This document shows, one piece after another, positions 49,186 to 61,100 of a DNA stretch of 64,000 nucleotides. Numbering within the stretch: position 1 is the stretch's first letter; every line of letters begins with the position of its first letter. The position numbers and the translations under genes are program-made. Under the pieces are notes generated by a model. The model saw only the letters and a program-made list of their open reading frames with translations. It ran no database searches and had not been told where the DNA came from. Source of the DNA: Podospora comata (Eukaryota; Ascomycota; Sordariomycetes; Sordariales; Podosporaceae); contig CP071494.1 of assembly GCA_017354895.1 (NCBI GenBank), forward strand, positions 4,402,001 through 4,466,000, given 5' to 3'.

Positions 49186-50207
49186 AGGGATCACAATACA
49201 CACTTGGCACGGCGAATATTTGGAGGGTTTGTTTGACTAGTGTAGAAGGGAGGCTTCCAAGGACTAGAAGAATGCTCCTAGACTGGAGCAAAGAGCGCAA
49301 TGCTTTTGTACCACCTAATTGAGATATGTATGATATTAATACCTATATGCCACTGCCTTTCTCCTTCTTAAAAAGTGGACCCGACAGGGTTGAAGCTTCA
49401 CAAGCAAAAGGAGGAGCCCGGCTGGAAACAACGACGTAATCTTCTGTTGAAAACGGCCGTAGCCGCATTTGGCACCAACGTTGAAAATCATACAAAAAAC
49501 ACCAGTGGCGGGCCGCCTGCACAACCACACACATTTGCAAGGCCTCTTTAGCTCCAATCTGCACCTGGTTTGGCACGTTTTGGTGGACTTTTGACCTGTA
49601 ATTCAATGCCACAGATGTTTTGATATGCATCGTGGCCATCGAAGGTGTTGAATAATGGCTCGCGTTGGTGCGGTTGCAACTTAGACGGCACCCAGTTGAA
49701 ACCACCACTCACCACCACCACCCAGTTGACCAGCCAATTGAATAACCGGCCAATTTAACCAACTAAGGCCACACCGGTCTTACAATTCAATTGCGGGCCG
49801 AAGCCAGTGAGGTGCTCACTGTTGAGGTGGGAGGCCGTTGAAATATTCGTCGGATGGGCCTGCACGAAAACACCCTGGTTTTTGGTGCGTTTTCACAATT
49901 TTTTGATGTTGAGTCAATATTGGCTCTATATGGCTAGCGTCGTTTTCAACAGGAGACTACGTCGTTTTCTCCAGCCCGGGCTCCAAAAGGGGCTCGCAGC
50001 CAAACAATCTGCTTAGTAAACCCGGAGCACAGACCACACCTTCCCCGGTTGCAGCCCGCTTTGCTCCGTCATTCCGCTGCCCCAACTTTCGAACCTCTTG
50101 CTGACCACCCGAATCAATTGAACATCAGCTTTGTTTGTTGTCGCCGACGCCGAACCGCAAAAAAACACCAACCGCACTTTTTCAAATCTCCGCTCACTTT
50201 TCTCACA
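49186..50207. other. TLG2-COX7 intergenic
   Basis: 1.02 kb between two genes on the same strand. CACCACCA-type and CCAATT-containing stretches lie at 49690-49800; no gene seen. Confidence 0.55.
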
Positions 50208-50897
50208 ATGGGGTAAGAAATTCCTCGGCTTAAGGGATAGGAGTTTGGAGGGGAGGAGAGGGGAGTGGAGGAAGCTTGCAATTCTCGCGCATGGGGGAAA
50301 ATACCGACGACATTGGAGGGTCATACGATTGCGGTTGGAGAGGGGTTGAAAGCGACACCACAACATTCATGACGTGAACAACGACGGGGAATAGAGTAGT
50401 GGGTTGAGGGGGAAGAACAGAGGGAGGGGATATGGAGAGAAGGAACAGAAAAGGCTAATGGGTTGTCTGTAGTCTCGTCGACGCTCCCAACAAGGTCCCC
50501 CACCAGCAGCGGGTTTACCAGGCTGCCTACCGGGCTCACACTCGTATCTGGAGAATCGTGAGTGTTCCCCTTCCCCAGTCGCAAGGAAAACAGAGGTGGA
50601 GGGGGATCTGTCCGCTGGAAAGACTTGGCGGTCATTCAAAAGCAGAATATGGACATGGCAACACGAGGAGGTATCAAACATGACGTACTAACCTACAATT
50701 CCCTCAAACAGAGCCCCCGCTCCGGCCTCATGCTCACCCCTTACTACGCCCTCATGTGGGGTACCTTCGGTGGTATGTATCACTCCTTGAGAGTACCAGA
50801 AAAGACAGTTAGTTTGGCTGACAGAATCAAAACAGCCTCCATGTACGCCATGGGCCGTCAGGTTTGCGGTTACAAGACCTGGTTCGGCAAGAACTAA
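50208..50897 (+). CDS. COX7: Cytochrome c oxidase subunit 7 (VIIa-type)
   Basis: Four exons, 50208-50212, 50473-50557, 50712-50772 and 50836-50897; introns 260, 154 and 63 bp; only 70 aa, so introns make up most of the gene. The product, MGLVDAPNKVPHQQRVYQAA and so on, has a central IWRISPRSGLMLTPYYALMW, which aligns with the WRHPRSALYLYPFYAIF stretch of yeast Cox7. It spans the inner membrane once (about residues 36-58). No cleavable presequence, as usual for this subunit. Exon 1 is five bases (ATG plus GG). It is an accessory subunit of respiratory complex IV in the inner mitochondrial membrane. I searched introns 1 and 2 for C/D boxes and found none. Confidence 0.85.
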
Positions 50898-51413
50898 GCC
50901 TACCGCATATCAGATGATGCAGTTTAGCCGTGGGAAGTGAGGGGAGATAGAACAAGGCGGGGATCGAACCTTGGACCACCGCTGGAAACTTGTACATGTG
51001 TGTAGCAAGAGGTTGCTGAGAAACAGCAATAGAACGGAGGTTGCCATAATTCACCAATGTGTTTCTTCCATGTGGTGTGTCCTATGATGGCGCGGGATAA
51101 CTGAGCTTATTCGGTATGTCCGCCGATTGCCGAGGCTGATATGTTTGATGAATTCTGGTTGGTCTTCTTTCACTCTAGCAGTTGTATTCAAGTCACTTTT
51201 TGTATGCTATATGTTCCTTTGGCCAAAAAAAAGCTGTGCTCCCATTGATCTTTTGACGCCTTCACCCTTAAAACCCGAGAAGTCCTGTGCAGAAAATAAA
51301 TAAAGCCCCATCTAAAAGTACATTAATGCGAATAGGCCATGGCTCCTCGTTGTAATTTATGATGGGTATCGTCACCACCCCTTTCAGCTTCCAACCTCCA
51401 GCTCTCAACAGGT
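50898..51413. other. COX7/CLC1 convergent 3' region
   Basis: 516 bp containing both 3' UTRs; nothing else recognised. Confidence 0.6.
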
Positions 51414-52281
51414 TTAATAACCCTCAGCACCGGGGGCCTTCTCGTCCTTGCGCAAGCTGACCAGCAACTCCCTGAATCGTTCCTTGCCAGAGCCCGAAGC
51501 ACCACCCTTCGCGCCCTTGCCGCTCACATCGACGATCTTGGCGATGCGCTCCCAGCTGGTGCCGCCCGATGTGGTGTCCTCACGGCTGGCCAGGAACTGC
51601 TCAGCCTCCTTCCTTGACTGGGCAATGGTCTTCTCCTTCTTGTTGTTGTAGTTCTCGTAGAAGTCATCGATGTTCTGCTGGGCCTCCTTGACCGTCTCGG
51701 CACGCTGCTGGGCGAACTGCTCTGCCCGCTTGGCGTTGCCGGCGTCCCGCTTCTCCCTCCACTCCTTAATCACTTGGGGCTCCTCCTCCTCTTGGGCGTA
51801 AGCGTTGTAGCCGGAGTTGTAGCTGACGGAGGGACCGGTGATGGTGGTGGTTCCGGCGGGGTGTGTGAGGCCCTGATAACTCGTCAACGTTGAAACTCTT
51901 TATACACAGACACAGCGGCATGTAATGTTGGGTGTTCTTCCATACCTCATTTGGGCTGGTGATGTCAGGGAATTGGCTATCGAACGCAGCACTGTTATTG
52001 CCGGTGGCAGAGATGCCGCCTCCTAGCAGGTCGTCGTCATCCTCGTCGAAGCCGGCGTCCTCGACTGTCGCGAACTGGTTGGCGTCGTCACCGAGAATGG
52101 CCTTCTCGCGCTCTAGGAAGTTGCTGGTTGTGGGAACCTCGGAGGCATCCTGGACGCCGGTCTGGGCTGCATGCGAGTGTTAGAAGCGACCTGTTTCCAT
52201 CAAGGTACAGGGTATATAGGGGGCTGCAGTCGACTTACCGCCGGAGTCGAAGTCCTCCAACGATGGGAATCTGTCAGCCAT
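51414..52281 (-). CDS. CLC1: Clathrin light chain
   Basis: Three exons, 52281-52239, 52166-51946 and 51872-51414, with introns of 72 and 73 bp; 240 aa. It starts MADRFPSLEDFDSGAQTG, with an acidic N-terminal half (AGFDEDDDDLLGGG). The central heavy-chain-binding coiled coil (about 110-190) includes VIKEWREKRDAGNAKRAEQF and IDDFYENYNNKKEKTIAQSR. The C-terminus carries TSWERIAKIVDVSGKGAKGG and RFRELLVSLRKDEKAPGAEGY. It regulates clathrin lattice assembly and, in yeast, the trimer stability and Hip1R/Sla2 contacts. It lies near the AP-1 gamma gene, its adaptor partner. Confidence 0.96.
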
Positions 52282-53010
52282 GGTGATTGTGTCTGGTGGT
52301 GCCGAAGTTCAAGCGGGGTTATTCGAGGAATATGACAAAATGGCAGGTTTGGAGGATCGGTGGTGGTGTTTGTTCGAATAAATCCAGAAAGAGGTGCCTT
52401 TGATCGCGCCAGGTTGCTGCGCTTGCGCTGGGCTCCGGGGGCTCTGGGGGCTCTGGCTGGCTGGCACCTGGAGCTTGCAGGAGTGATTGGCTGACAAGGG
52501 GGGGGGCTCCAGCATATGCTTCAATCGGGCACACTGCCACGACTATGCAATAATCAGGTACCGAAACAGTCTTTGATGCATTTGGAGCTGGGCAACAACT
52601 TCCCAGATCCATTTAAAGCTTCCACATCCCCATCTACTTTTCCCATTTCATCTCTGCAGCAAACAAACAGAAAACAAACTGCGCATTCACTCTGTCCCAT
52701 CCTTCTTCTCTGCCTGGCCACTACGCCTGTACGTTTGGTAGGAAGTGTAGCTCCTGATAGTGCGATTACTCGTGGCAGAGCTCTTGCAGGCCAAAGCAAG
52801 CCGCGACGTCCGCTTTCTCAAAGTTCGGCCATCTGAACCGTGATTTGAGAGCAAGCTTCTGATTGGGGACCCATTCACAACCACCCCCATTATCATCAGA
52901 TTTATTGCCCGTCTGCTTCAGTTTCGGCCATCTTGTGTTCAACCAACCCCCGCAGGCCATAGCAACACATCCACACATTTTATCTGTTTTCTCAGTCTGT
53001 ATATTCAACA
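52282..53010. promoter_or_regulatory. Divergent CLC1/RTT103 promoter
   Basis: 729 bp between start codons. The CLC1 side has a GGGGGCTC/CTGGCTGG-rich stretch (52430-52500). No specific site recognised. Confidence 0.6.
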
Positions 53011-54403
53011 ATGGCATATACCGATGATGCCGTGTTGTCGAAGCTCTCGGCACTAAACGAGACGCACGAGAGCATCGCAACGACAGCTCAGTGGATCATG
53101 TTCCACAGGTACGTTTCGACCTCAATTTAAGCCAGAGTCTCGATGAGACTTTTTCTCTGCTTTTTGTAGATGCTAACTGCGTCTGTAGACGCCATGCAGC
53201 CCAGACAGTCAACCTGTGGCTTGGTAAACTGAAGGACCTCCCACCGCCCAAGAGGCTCAACATGATTTATCTCGCCAATGGTGAGTGCCGTCCTCGACTA
53301 AGTCGCTGGCTTTGTTTTCACCTTGCTGACTGTTAATACAGAGGTGACTCAGCAGAGTAAGGCTCGCCACAAGGAGGATTTCATCATTGCCTTTGCCCCT
53401 ATTATCGCCGAGGCCACGGCATCGGCATATAAGGGTGCCAATTCCGAGGTTCAGAATAAGCTTCGCAGAGTTGTGGATGTCTGGAGGGATCGCAGCGTCT
53501 TTGACAGAGAGACTATCCAGGGCTTGTATGAGCGCATGGGAGGTTAGTAACGTGATACGGCAAATTTGCGATTCCGTGGCTCCTTACTAACGCATTGTTG
53601 TTCTAGAACTTGACAAATCACGCCCTACTAACAATGGCGGTACCTTTGGCGGCTCTGGTTTCCACTCGTCAGGTCCACCTGTTCCCTCTGAGCTCATGCC
53701 GTTGGTTGCTCAACACCAGGCCGTCACTAGAAGTGCCACTCCCATGAAAGCCGCTCTCAGCAACGCCCAGACAGAGTACGAGAAGCTTTCCGACCCAGCC
53801 ACCGCACAGGCGACGGCGCTGCCTCTTCAGGCGGCTCGTCTGAATGGGTTGCTCAAGAACCTGGCCAACGCCGAGGGTGCTGTCGCGGAGAGCCTGCGCA
53901 CCCGAAAGGAGATGATCAGAAGCCTAGAGAAGCTTTTGGCCGAGAACCAGAACGCTCTCCAGCAGGAGGAGGCTCAGATGAAGCTGCTCAGTGGCCGCAG
54001 GACTGAGATTGAGCATAAGAAGAACCAGGTCGAGGCAACCATCCTTGGCGGCCAGGTCACCAAACAGGAGGATAGAACCTCTACCGAGCCCGAGCCTCCT
54101 CAGTTTGAGGCGTTGACGCCACCTCCCCAGAGCGATGCCGACGACGAGCACGTTCAGAGCGGCCCTATCAAAACCGAGCAGAATGGCAACAATGGTGTGC
54201 CTCAGCAGACCCCCACATTCCCAGTAGTTGCCCCGGGGATTGAGATGCTGTCTAGCGTTGCTGCAAACTACCAAGCTGTGCCTATTAACGGGTCCAATAA
54301 GAAGCGCAAGGTAGCGCCGTCGGATGACTTCCCGGATCTTGGAAACGATGGCATTGACGAGGATGTTAAGGAGATGTTGCGGAAGGATGGTCAGAGTGCA
54401 TGA
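53011..54403 (+). CDS. RTT103: CTD-interaction-domain protein Rtt103
   Basis: Four exons, 53011-53108, 53189-53280, 53342-53542 and 53607-54403; introns 80, 61 and 64 bp; 395 aa. Residues 1-135 form the CID: AVLSKLSALNETHESIATTA, RHAAQTVNLWLGKL, LNMIYLANEVTQQSKARHKE, VQNKLRRVVDVWRDRSVF. A coiled coil spans about 225-300 (ESLRTRKEMIRSLEKLLAEN). The tail carries a nuclear localisation-like NKKRKV near 360. Rtt103 reads Ser2-phosphorylated Pol II CTD and recruits Rat1-Rai1 for termination. Related family members are human RPRD1/2. The CID is split by three introns, all in frame. Confidence 0.93.
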
Positions 54404-54753
54404 GATTGCTGGGTTCCGACACTGGGTTAATCTAGGAAACACGTTTTCTGAAATCTGCATACTGGAGGTTTCATTGCATTTTGATTGTGTTTGTATATAC
54501 TCCCCAGACCAGCCACCAACCTAAGAGTGTAGGTATAACGCTCTAAATCCTGTCTGTTCTGTTGTACAATAATATACTTTCGACTGAGCCAACCTCCCAG
54601 CCCATCCATTATGCAAAACCCCAACCAACCCAATTGGTATCCCAGAACGCCGTTATACCCAAACAAAGCAAATATTCATGTGTGTCGTGGTGGATGTGTG
54701 TGTGTTTCATCGAAGAGAGTGCCTCTTGATAGGGAGTTGTAGGTAGGTATGTT
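54404..54753. other. RTT103 / small gene convergent 3' region
   Basis: 350 bp with facing 3' ends; a short GTGTGTGTG run lies near 54700. Confidence 0.6.
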
Positions 54754-55107
54754 TTAAACACGACCATCAAGACCCGAAGCAGCAAGGTATGGCCACCCGA
54801 GGATCATGCCAATGGCAGGGAAGTAACTGTATCATCGCCGTCAAATGTTAGCCATCTCTTCTGTTGATTTGAATGGGGGGAGAGAAGAAAAAACATACAC
54901 AGCACCCTGCTTTCCAACCCTCTTGATCTGTCTCCCCCAGTCGGCGGCGGCAGAGTTGGTCGAGACGGGCAGACGCTCAAAGGGGGCGTGCTCGAAGGAG
55001 CGGGCGAACTGCCGGAGGGACTTATAGACGGAGAAGGTTCTCTGTTGCTGCTGAACACCGCGGAAGGCGACGTTGCGGGCGGCGAGGCGGGCAAGGATGG
55101 GAGACAT
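54754..55107 (-). CDS. Small probable mitochondrial membrane protein
   Basis: Two exons, 55107-54899 and 54826-54754, with a 72 bp intron; 93 aa. The N-terminus MSPILARLAARNVAFRGVQQ is basic, lacks acidic residues and ends in RTFSVYKS, like a cleavable mitochondrial presequence. A polar middle (FERLPVSTNSAAADWGRQIK) leads into one hydrophobic segment, VYFPAIGMILGWPYLAAS, made only by the splice, and a short LDGRV tail. Its size and layout suit an accessory inner-membrane or respiratory-complex subunit, but I cannot name the family. Without the splice the ORF runs into intron sequence, so the hydrophobic exon is good support for the model. Confidence 0.8.
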
Positions 55108-58100
55108 TTTTGATGTTTTGTTTTTTGAAGTGGTGATGAGTAGAGGTTAAGTTGAGATGTTGGTACTAAAAGTACACAGAGAGAGAGAGGAGATTGTTTG
55201 TTTTGTTGGTGGTGGTGATCTGAAAGATCGAGGAGCTGTGTTGATGAAGCTGTTGATGATGATGGTGATACAAAAAGGGAAAGATACAAACAGGATGATG
55301 GTCAAGAGTTATATATTACTATTTCCAGCAACAAAAGTCATTCCATCAAAGCCCAGAATGAACCACCTTGACCAACATCATCTCCCGAATCGATCCATCC
55401 GGCTGGTTGGTATCCAAGCTCGTGTACCGAAAGCCTGGAATGAACCTCCAGCTCCCAAGCTTCCGGCTCCTCTTCGTCGTTTACGCCGTCGCCAACACAA
55501 AATCAGGCGCTCTCACACACAAAATCGCACCACCCTCACCCGGAAGCACCAGATCAGCCCTACGGCCGTCAGCAAAGTTGGGTAACAGCTCGGGCCACCG
55601 CAGTCTCGTTTCGCCTCACCATCTGGCCAGCTGGGTGTGGAAATCGTGCCATGGGCCCCCCGCCGTTGACGACGTTGGAGAGCTTGGCGCCGCCCGTGGT
55701 GTGATTGTCGGAGGTGGCCGGGGGTGGGCATTGGCAAACTGGGCTGAATGGGGATGAATGGGAAGTTTGTGATTGGGCGGAGCTGGGGTTGGGGAGGTAA
55801 AGTGGAGATGCCATCCCAAGTTTGGGCTCGGTTGGCATCTGACATCTGATTTTGGGGATTCTAGATTTTCCCCAGAAATCCCCAATGCGACCACTTTCGC
55901 TGTTGATGACTGCACAAACGTTAATCCGAGGTGAACTGAACAACGTGACGGTTTGATCTGGGCCAATCTCTCAGATCAGATCGGGTTATCAAGGGATGGG
56001 AAAATTGAACCTGGAATTGACAACGCGGTTTGCTCCGACATGGGAGTTTGGTTATGGGAAAGTTGGAGCGGGCAAAGCAAGTCGGCGGTTTGTGATCTTG
56101 ATCTATCCGGTGCCTGGATCGAAATCTCATGATACTGCCTTATTCTGGATAGGATCTGGAGCTGAGAGGTTTGGGTCTGGCACAACGGTTGATATTTGTC
56201 TTCCTGAACGACACTGAGAGCAAAAGCTCACAGTGATGGGAATCAGGCCGTCTCCGTCCATCATCCCCACGGTGATCATGGTATCACATTTGTTACTCCT
56301 GTATTGTCTGTATGAGTATTCGTGTATGGCTGGGGCTTACCTCGTCCGTTCGTATTTGTCTTTGCATCCGGTTTCTGCAATTGCTTTTTGTTTCGCGATG
56401 GCCCTCATCCAGCATACAGCTGATTGGAGCGAAGCTCCGTAAGGTTATGGGTGAAAAGCATGGCTGGAGTTGCTTTACTTATTGTAACTGAAAGCTGATA
56501 AACGTAGGATTCTTGGCGACCAAGAGATTTCTGGATCCTTATTGACCCATTCTCATATCTGGAGCATTTCCTCCTTCGAGGAGACGACCGGGGAGGTTCG
56601 AGGCCCAATGTCGGCTTGCTCTGTAGACTTAGCCGCTTATCATGCGAAGTAGTCCCTGGCCATAATGAATGAGTTTTGAAAATGACACAACACCAAGCTG
56701 TCATGCCTACTGCCTGAGTAACAAGAGCGTGCTCAACCAAGTTTTGGTGACCACACGCTGGGTTTTCAATATACAGCAAATCGTCAACATATCCCACAAA
56801 AGTCACGAGTTAGTACAACCATTTTTATTTTAGGTCGAACAAACCTCAGCTTCTTCCTGATCACCGTCCCACAAGTCCCACCAGCTTTGTCAGAATCCCG
56901 ACGCCTTAAGAAACCACATGCCATCACTCATCGCCAATCCATCGGCTTGGGTAATCGTAGCGTCGTAGGGCAACCAAACTTTTGTGTACCCTCACAAACC
57001 TGGAATCCCTTGCTTTGTCATATTCTCGGACTCGGTATCCATCGACACCCCGCCAGTCCCTCTTCCGCTCTCTTCCTCGTCCCCCCACCACCAGAAAGAA
57101 CAGCTCTCTCTCAACACCACATCCAGCATCATCAGCTCTCCTCCTGTACATCCTATATCAAGCCACCCTGCCTTACCTATTTCCGCCGCTGATGCCCAAC
57201 CCAGCCACCATTTCCCACGGTCTCCTATTTCGAGGAGCGTGTAACACTCAATCGTCACCACATACGGGATAAAACCTCCCGTTCTGGCATCCCGGATGGC
57301 TCATCCCGACTCATTCTCATACGCACATTAATAGAATGCGCGGGTCCCAGAGACCACAAAAACGCCACGACCTGCAGTCCCATCCCACCGGTCCCCCTTG
57401 GCCCCGTTTCCTACACCCTCATGTTCCACATGCACTGAGAAACTCGGTGAGCAAGTACCACTCGAAAGTGAGGCGAGCCGGGAAGTTATCAAGAGATACC
57501 TCCCACAGTGCAAGTGAACTCCCCCCCCTCTCCCCTGTCCTTGAACCCTGGTGCTACCCTGTTGCATGTGCAGTGCAGTAAAGCAACCCGCCTTTCGAAT
57601 AACGTCCCCCATTGACCACCGATGCTTTGCATGATGCCTCTTGTAGCGGCGTGTTGCTCAGATCCCATTCCTACCTATAGGAGCCCTCGCTTTCTCCTGT
57701 CGTTCTGACTGGCAGGCGAGATTTCCCAAGTAGGTCATTGACCGACCGAAAAAGCAAGTTCTCTCCCCTCCCATTGCTTCCCCCTACCCAAGTAAAAAGG
57801 CACAGAGCCCAGCCAGCAAGCCTTTTCCCTGTCCGGTTCCTCAAGAACGCAGGATGTTGATTCTTGTTGCCTGTCTCAATGAGTGTCGTCCTGTGGTCCT
57901 CGAATCCTCAGTGCCCTGATCCTGGTCCTGGTCTCTCCCTGCTGATATTGTTCGGATCCCTTGTCTCACCCTGCTATCTCCCACTCCTTCGCAAGCTTCA
58001 CCCAAGCTGAATACCTCCATCTCGTCGTATGCCGCTGGGTTGTTGCGTGTTTGGGTTATGTACCATGGAAGGGGCGGCTTCAATTGACCTACCAGACCAA

Positions 58101-61100
58101 GTATTCCCCCGCACCGAGACATGCAGGCTGTGTCCCCAGTTCTTGACTGGTCAGAATGTTGGTTGCGGTTCTAGACTTGTTGGCCACGCACTGAAACCTG
58201 CACCTCTGAGCACACTGATAGAGAGGTAAGCATGCGTGTGCCTTGCTGTGAAAGTAGGTCATGATGCTAGTTTTGAACCCAGCGTCATGGTGAAGAGCGG
58301 GGTTTACTAGAATGCGTGTCAGTGAAGATTACGATAGACCTGTATGTGTGTGTGCAACGCGCATAAGGGGCATGTATGCAGTCACACTCACATGGGCATA
58401 ATGATAGCTCATATCTCACCGCCTAATGCGCGAGTAGAGACAGGCAAGAGAGACAACAACGTCTGCCGGATGAGCATGCCATAGGACATACATGACATGA
58501 CATACCTGCTCCCGGCATGCCGTTCTGAGTTCTGGGGATCCTTCTCTTGTCCATCCCCATGATAGTGGCTTTCCAGAAATGGGACGATCTCGCTGCGGAC
58601 ACCTGCAAAGCCGAGATGGTCAGAAATGATAGATATTATCACATTTGAACGGTCGTGACTCCACCTTTGCTGCCGGCTTCCGACCCCTCCCCCTACCCTA
58701 GGGTCAAGACTGCGAATCGGTGATTGTTGTCGAGATCTGGGGTCATTCTTTGTCTGCGACCGAGATTCAGTCGCCGATTTCTGAGCCGCTCGTTGTTGCT
58801 TTTTGGTGTTGGAGGAGCAAGCCACATTCGCTTGCCATCCAGTCCCCGTACGTTCCCGCCCTCCTGCCTCTCTCATCGAGACCCCTCAATCTGACCGGTG
58901 GGCAATAATCTCAGGTAGGCAGCCGAGAGTCTCTTGTGTTCTGTTTCGTTGCTCGGTAGATCAACAGGTATCCTCGATTTATCATGCTGCTGGAGATAAC
59001 GGTCAAGGAATTTGAATTGTCGACATCCGTCACTCTGTCCAATACCGTTGCAGATGAGGGATGAATTGACCGAGCAACACCGAGAAGGTGTATCATGACC
59101 GCATCATAGACGCAATGCCGAAAAGCAATGGAAACGTAAGTCCCTGTGAAGATCCGGAGCAGCCTCTTCGCTTCACATGAAACGCCACGGTGCGCATCAA
59201 TTGTTCCCTCCAGGGGCGGTAGTTTCATCGATTCGACTGCAACACAGCCATTCAAAGGGAACCCGGTGGCCCAAATCCGCACATGAGCCCACATGACACC
59301 ATTCTAATGTTGAGCACCCAGGCTCGAACTGGATATATGATCGGGTCCTCCGTTCCGTAAAATGTCTGAGGATAGCTAAACAGTCAGCAAGGTCGGTTTG
59401 AAGCCCTAGCTCTGTTACACAACTGCCCCAAGCAGCATGTCACCATGTGCAGAGCTAGGTAGGTCGTCAAGGATGTCTGCGGATAGGGCGTCGACGAAGA
59501 TTTCCAATGCACAACATGGAAATAGAGGCTCCCCCCACCCCGGAAGCTGCCCTGGGAGGCCAAGGCGGAACGGAAGTGATCTCGGACGCAACAATGAGCC
59601 CGAGTCACTGACTGGCCATATCGGAACTTTTAAGCCGCTTCCTTGGTACCACCAGCTCCGGTACTCTTCTTAGAAATGAGCTGGAGGAATCTGGGACAGG
59701 CAGAAGAAAAAAAGGGTACCTGAACAGAACCTCGCCTCAACGACATGTCTCATTCGCTCGAAGTTCGTCACTGCAGGAATTATGTCTCTGTCTTTGAGGT
59801 GTCAAAATGCGCTTGCCGAGACATGCTCTCCAATGCAATGGTACGCTCCCGGGCCTTTGCATTAGAAACGAAAGCTCATATCCATAGGGAAAAGTAGCTC
59901 AACAGTCCGAACTCTGAAGTCACTTACTGTGTGACGACAATTGCTGACACTCGAGTATCAATGAAGCCCGGTGCCACTAGTCGAGAAGTCACTTTGTAGG
60001 TCCTTCTAGCTTTGTAGCGCAGGACCGTATGCAGATAGCCGCACAAAGGGGTGTCTACCGGCCCATCGAAGGGTGTAGAGAACTTGACTCCGAAGAAGAA
60101 ACGACGAATCATGGGCCTGGGGTCGCGGGTACTAGCAGGAGTTTCTTTGCATGATCTCGACTCTCGGTGAGGTGCCCGTTATCTTGATGCCTTGTCTACC
60201 ACGACCAGCCCGATACAAGGCAACTCCAGGCTCCGGGAGATGTTTACGGAATTTCAAAAGGTGGTTCTCGTCGACATGGTTGATCCTTGGATACCCATTG
60301 ACTACCCACGTCGGCGAGGCCAGTAACATGTCTCACTTGCTTGTCCCCGCGAAAGCCGCCGACCCTATTGATGTGTAAACATGGTGCTATTTCCGCATTG
60401 TCACTCGAGCTCAGCGCTATTCTCGGCCGAGCTTTGTGATCAGCAGACCATCTTGAGAAGGTCATCCGGAGTTCAGCTTGCCATTGGTCTGTTGCAACAT
60501 GATGATGCGATGTTGATGGCATCCGAAGCATTCCTAGCGGTGAGATGGTGTCCTCCAAGCAACATCATCACCTCGGGTGAACCAAAGTGGCGGGTCGTCG
60601 TTAGCATAAAAGCCGCAAACGTCCCCGTGTTCTGTGTGTTTTGTTGTTTCCTGAGATATCCAGAGACTTATCCTTCAAGCTGCTATTCCCCAAACCCCCA
60701 CAAAGACACCACAAGAACCCAACAACACCTTCTTAACAAGTGAATTAAATAACACCATGAACTCATACAACAATCCCGAGTCCTGCGGATGCTGCGTTTG
60801 GTCTGATGGTCGTCTGTACCAACCGGCAACTTGCCACATTTGCGGAGGCAATCTTCGATGGTAAGAGAAAAATTTGGGCTCGATGTCCGTTTTGTACACA
60901 GGCTAATTCAGTACAGGGGTTGTGGATCTTGCAAGAACACGGGACTCGAATGGGAACCATGCCCTCATTACCACCAGTCCAACGCGACGAGGCGTTCGGC
61001 TCAGCCAGCATATACTACCACTCAGCAGTAGCCTCTTAGCCATGTTGAGTGTTCTGAGTCATCATAACAGATCGCCTTGGTTATGTCAGTGTGCGAGGAG

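Noticed and set aside
50213-50472. snoRNA in the long COX7 intron 1
   Set aside because: No TGATGA box C with a following CTGA was found; the length alone is not evidence.
50945-50985. T-loop-like TTCGATC on the minus strand
   Set aside because: The flanking bases do not pair into a T-stem and no acceptor partner was found.
56740-56806. YVDD-like tetrapeptide reminiscent of a reverse transcriptase motif
   Set aside because: Only four residues match; no other reverse transcriptase, integrase or terminal-repeat feature is present, so chance is the better explanation.
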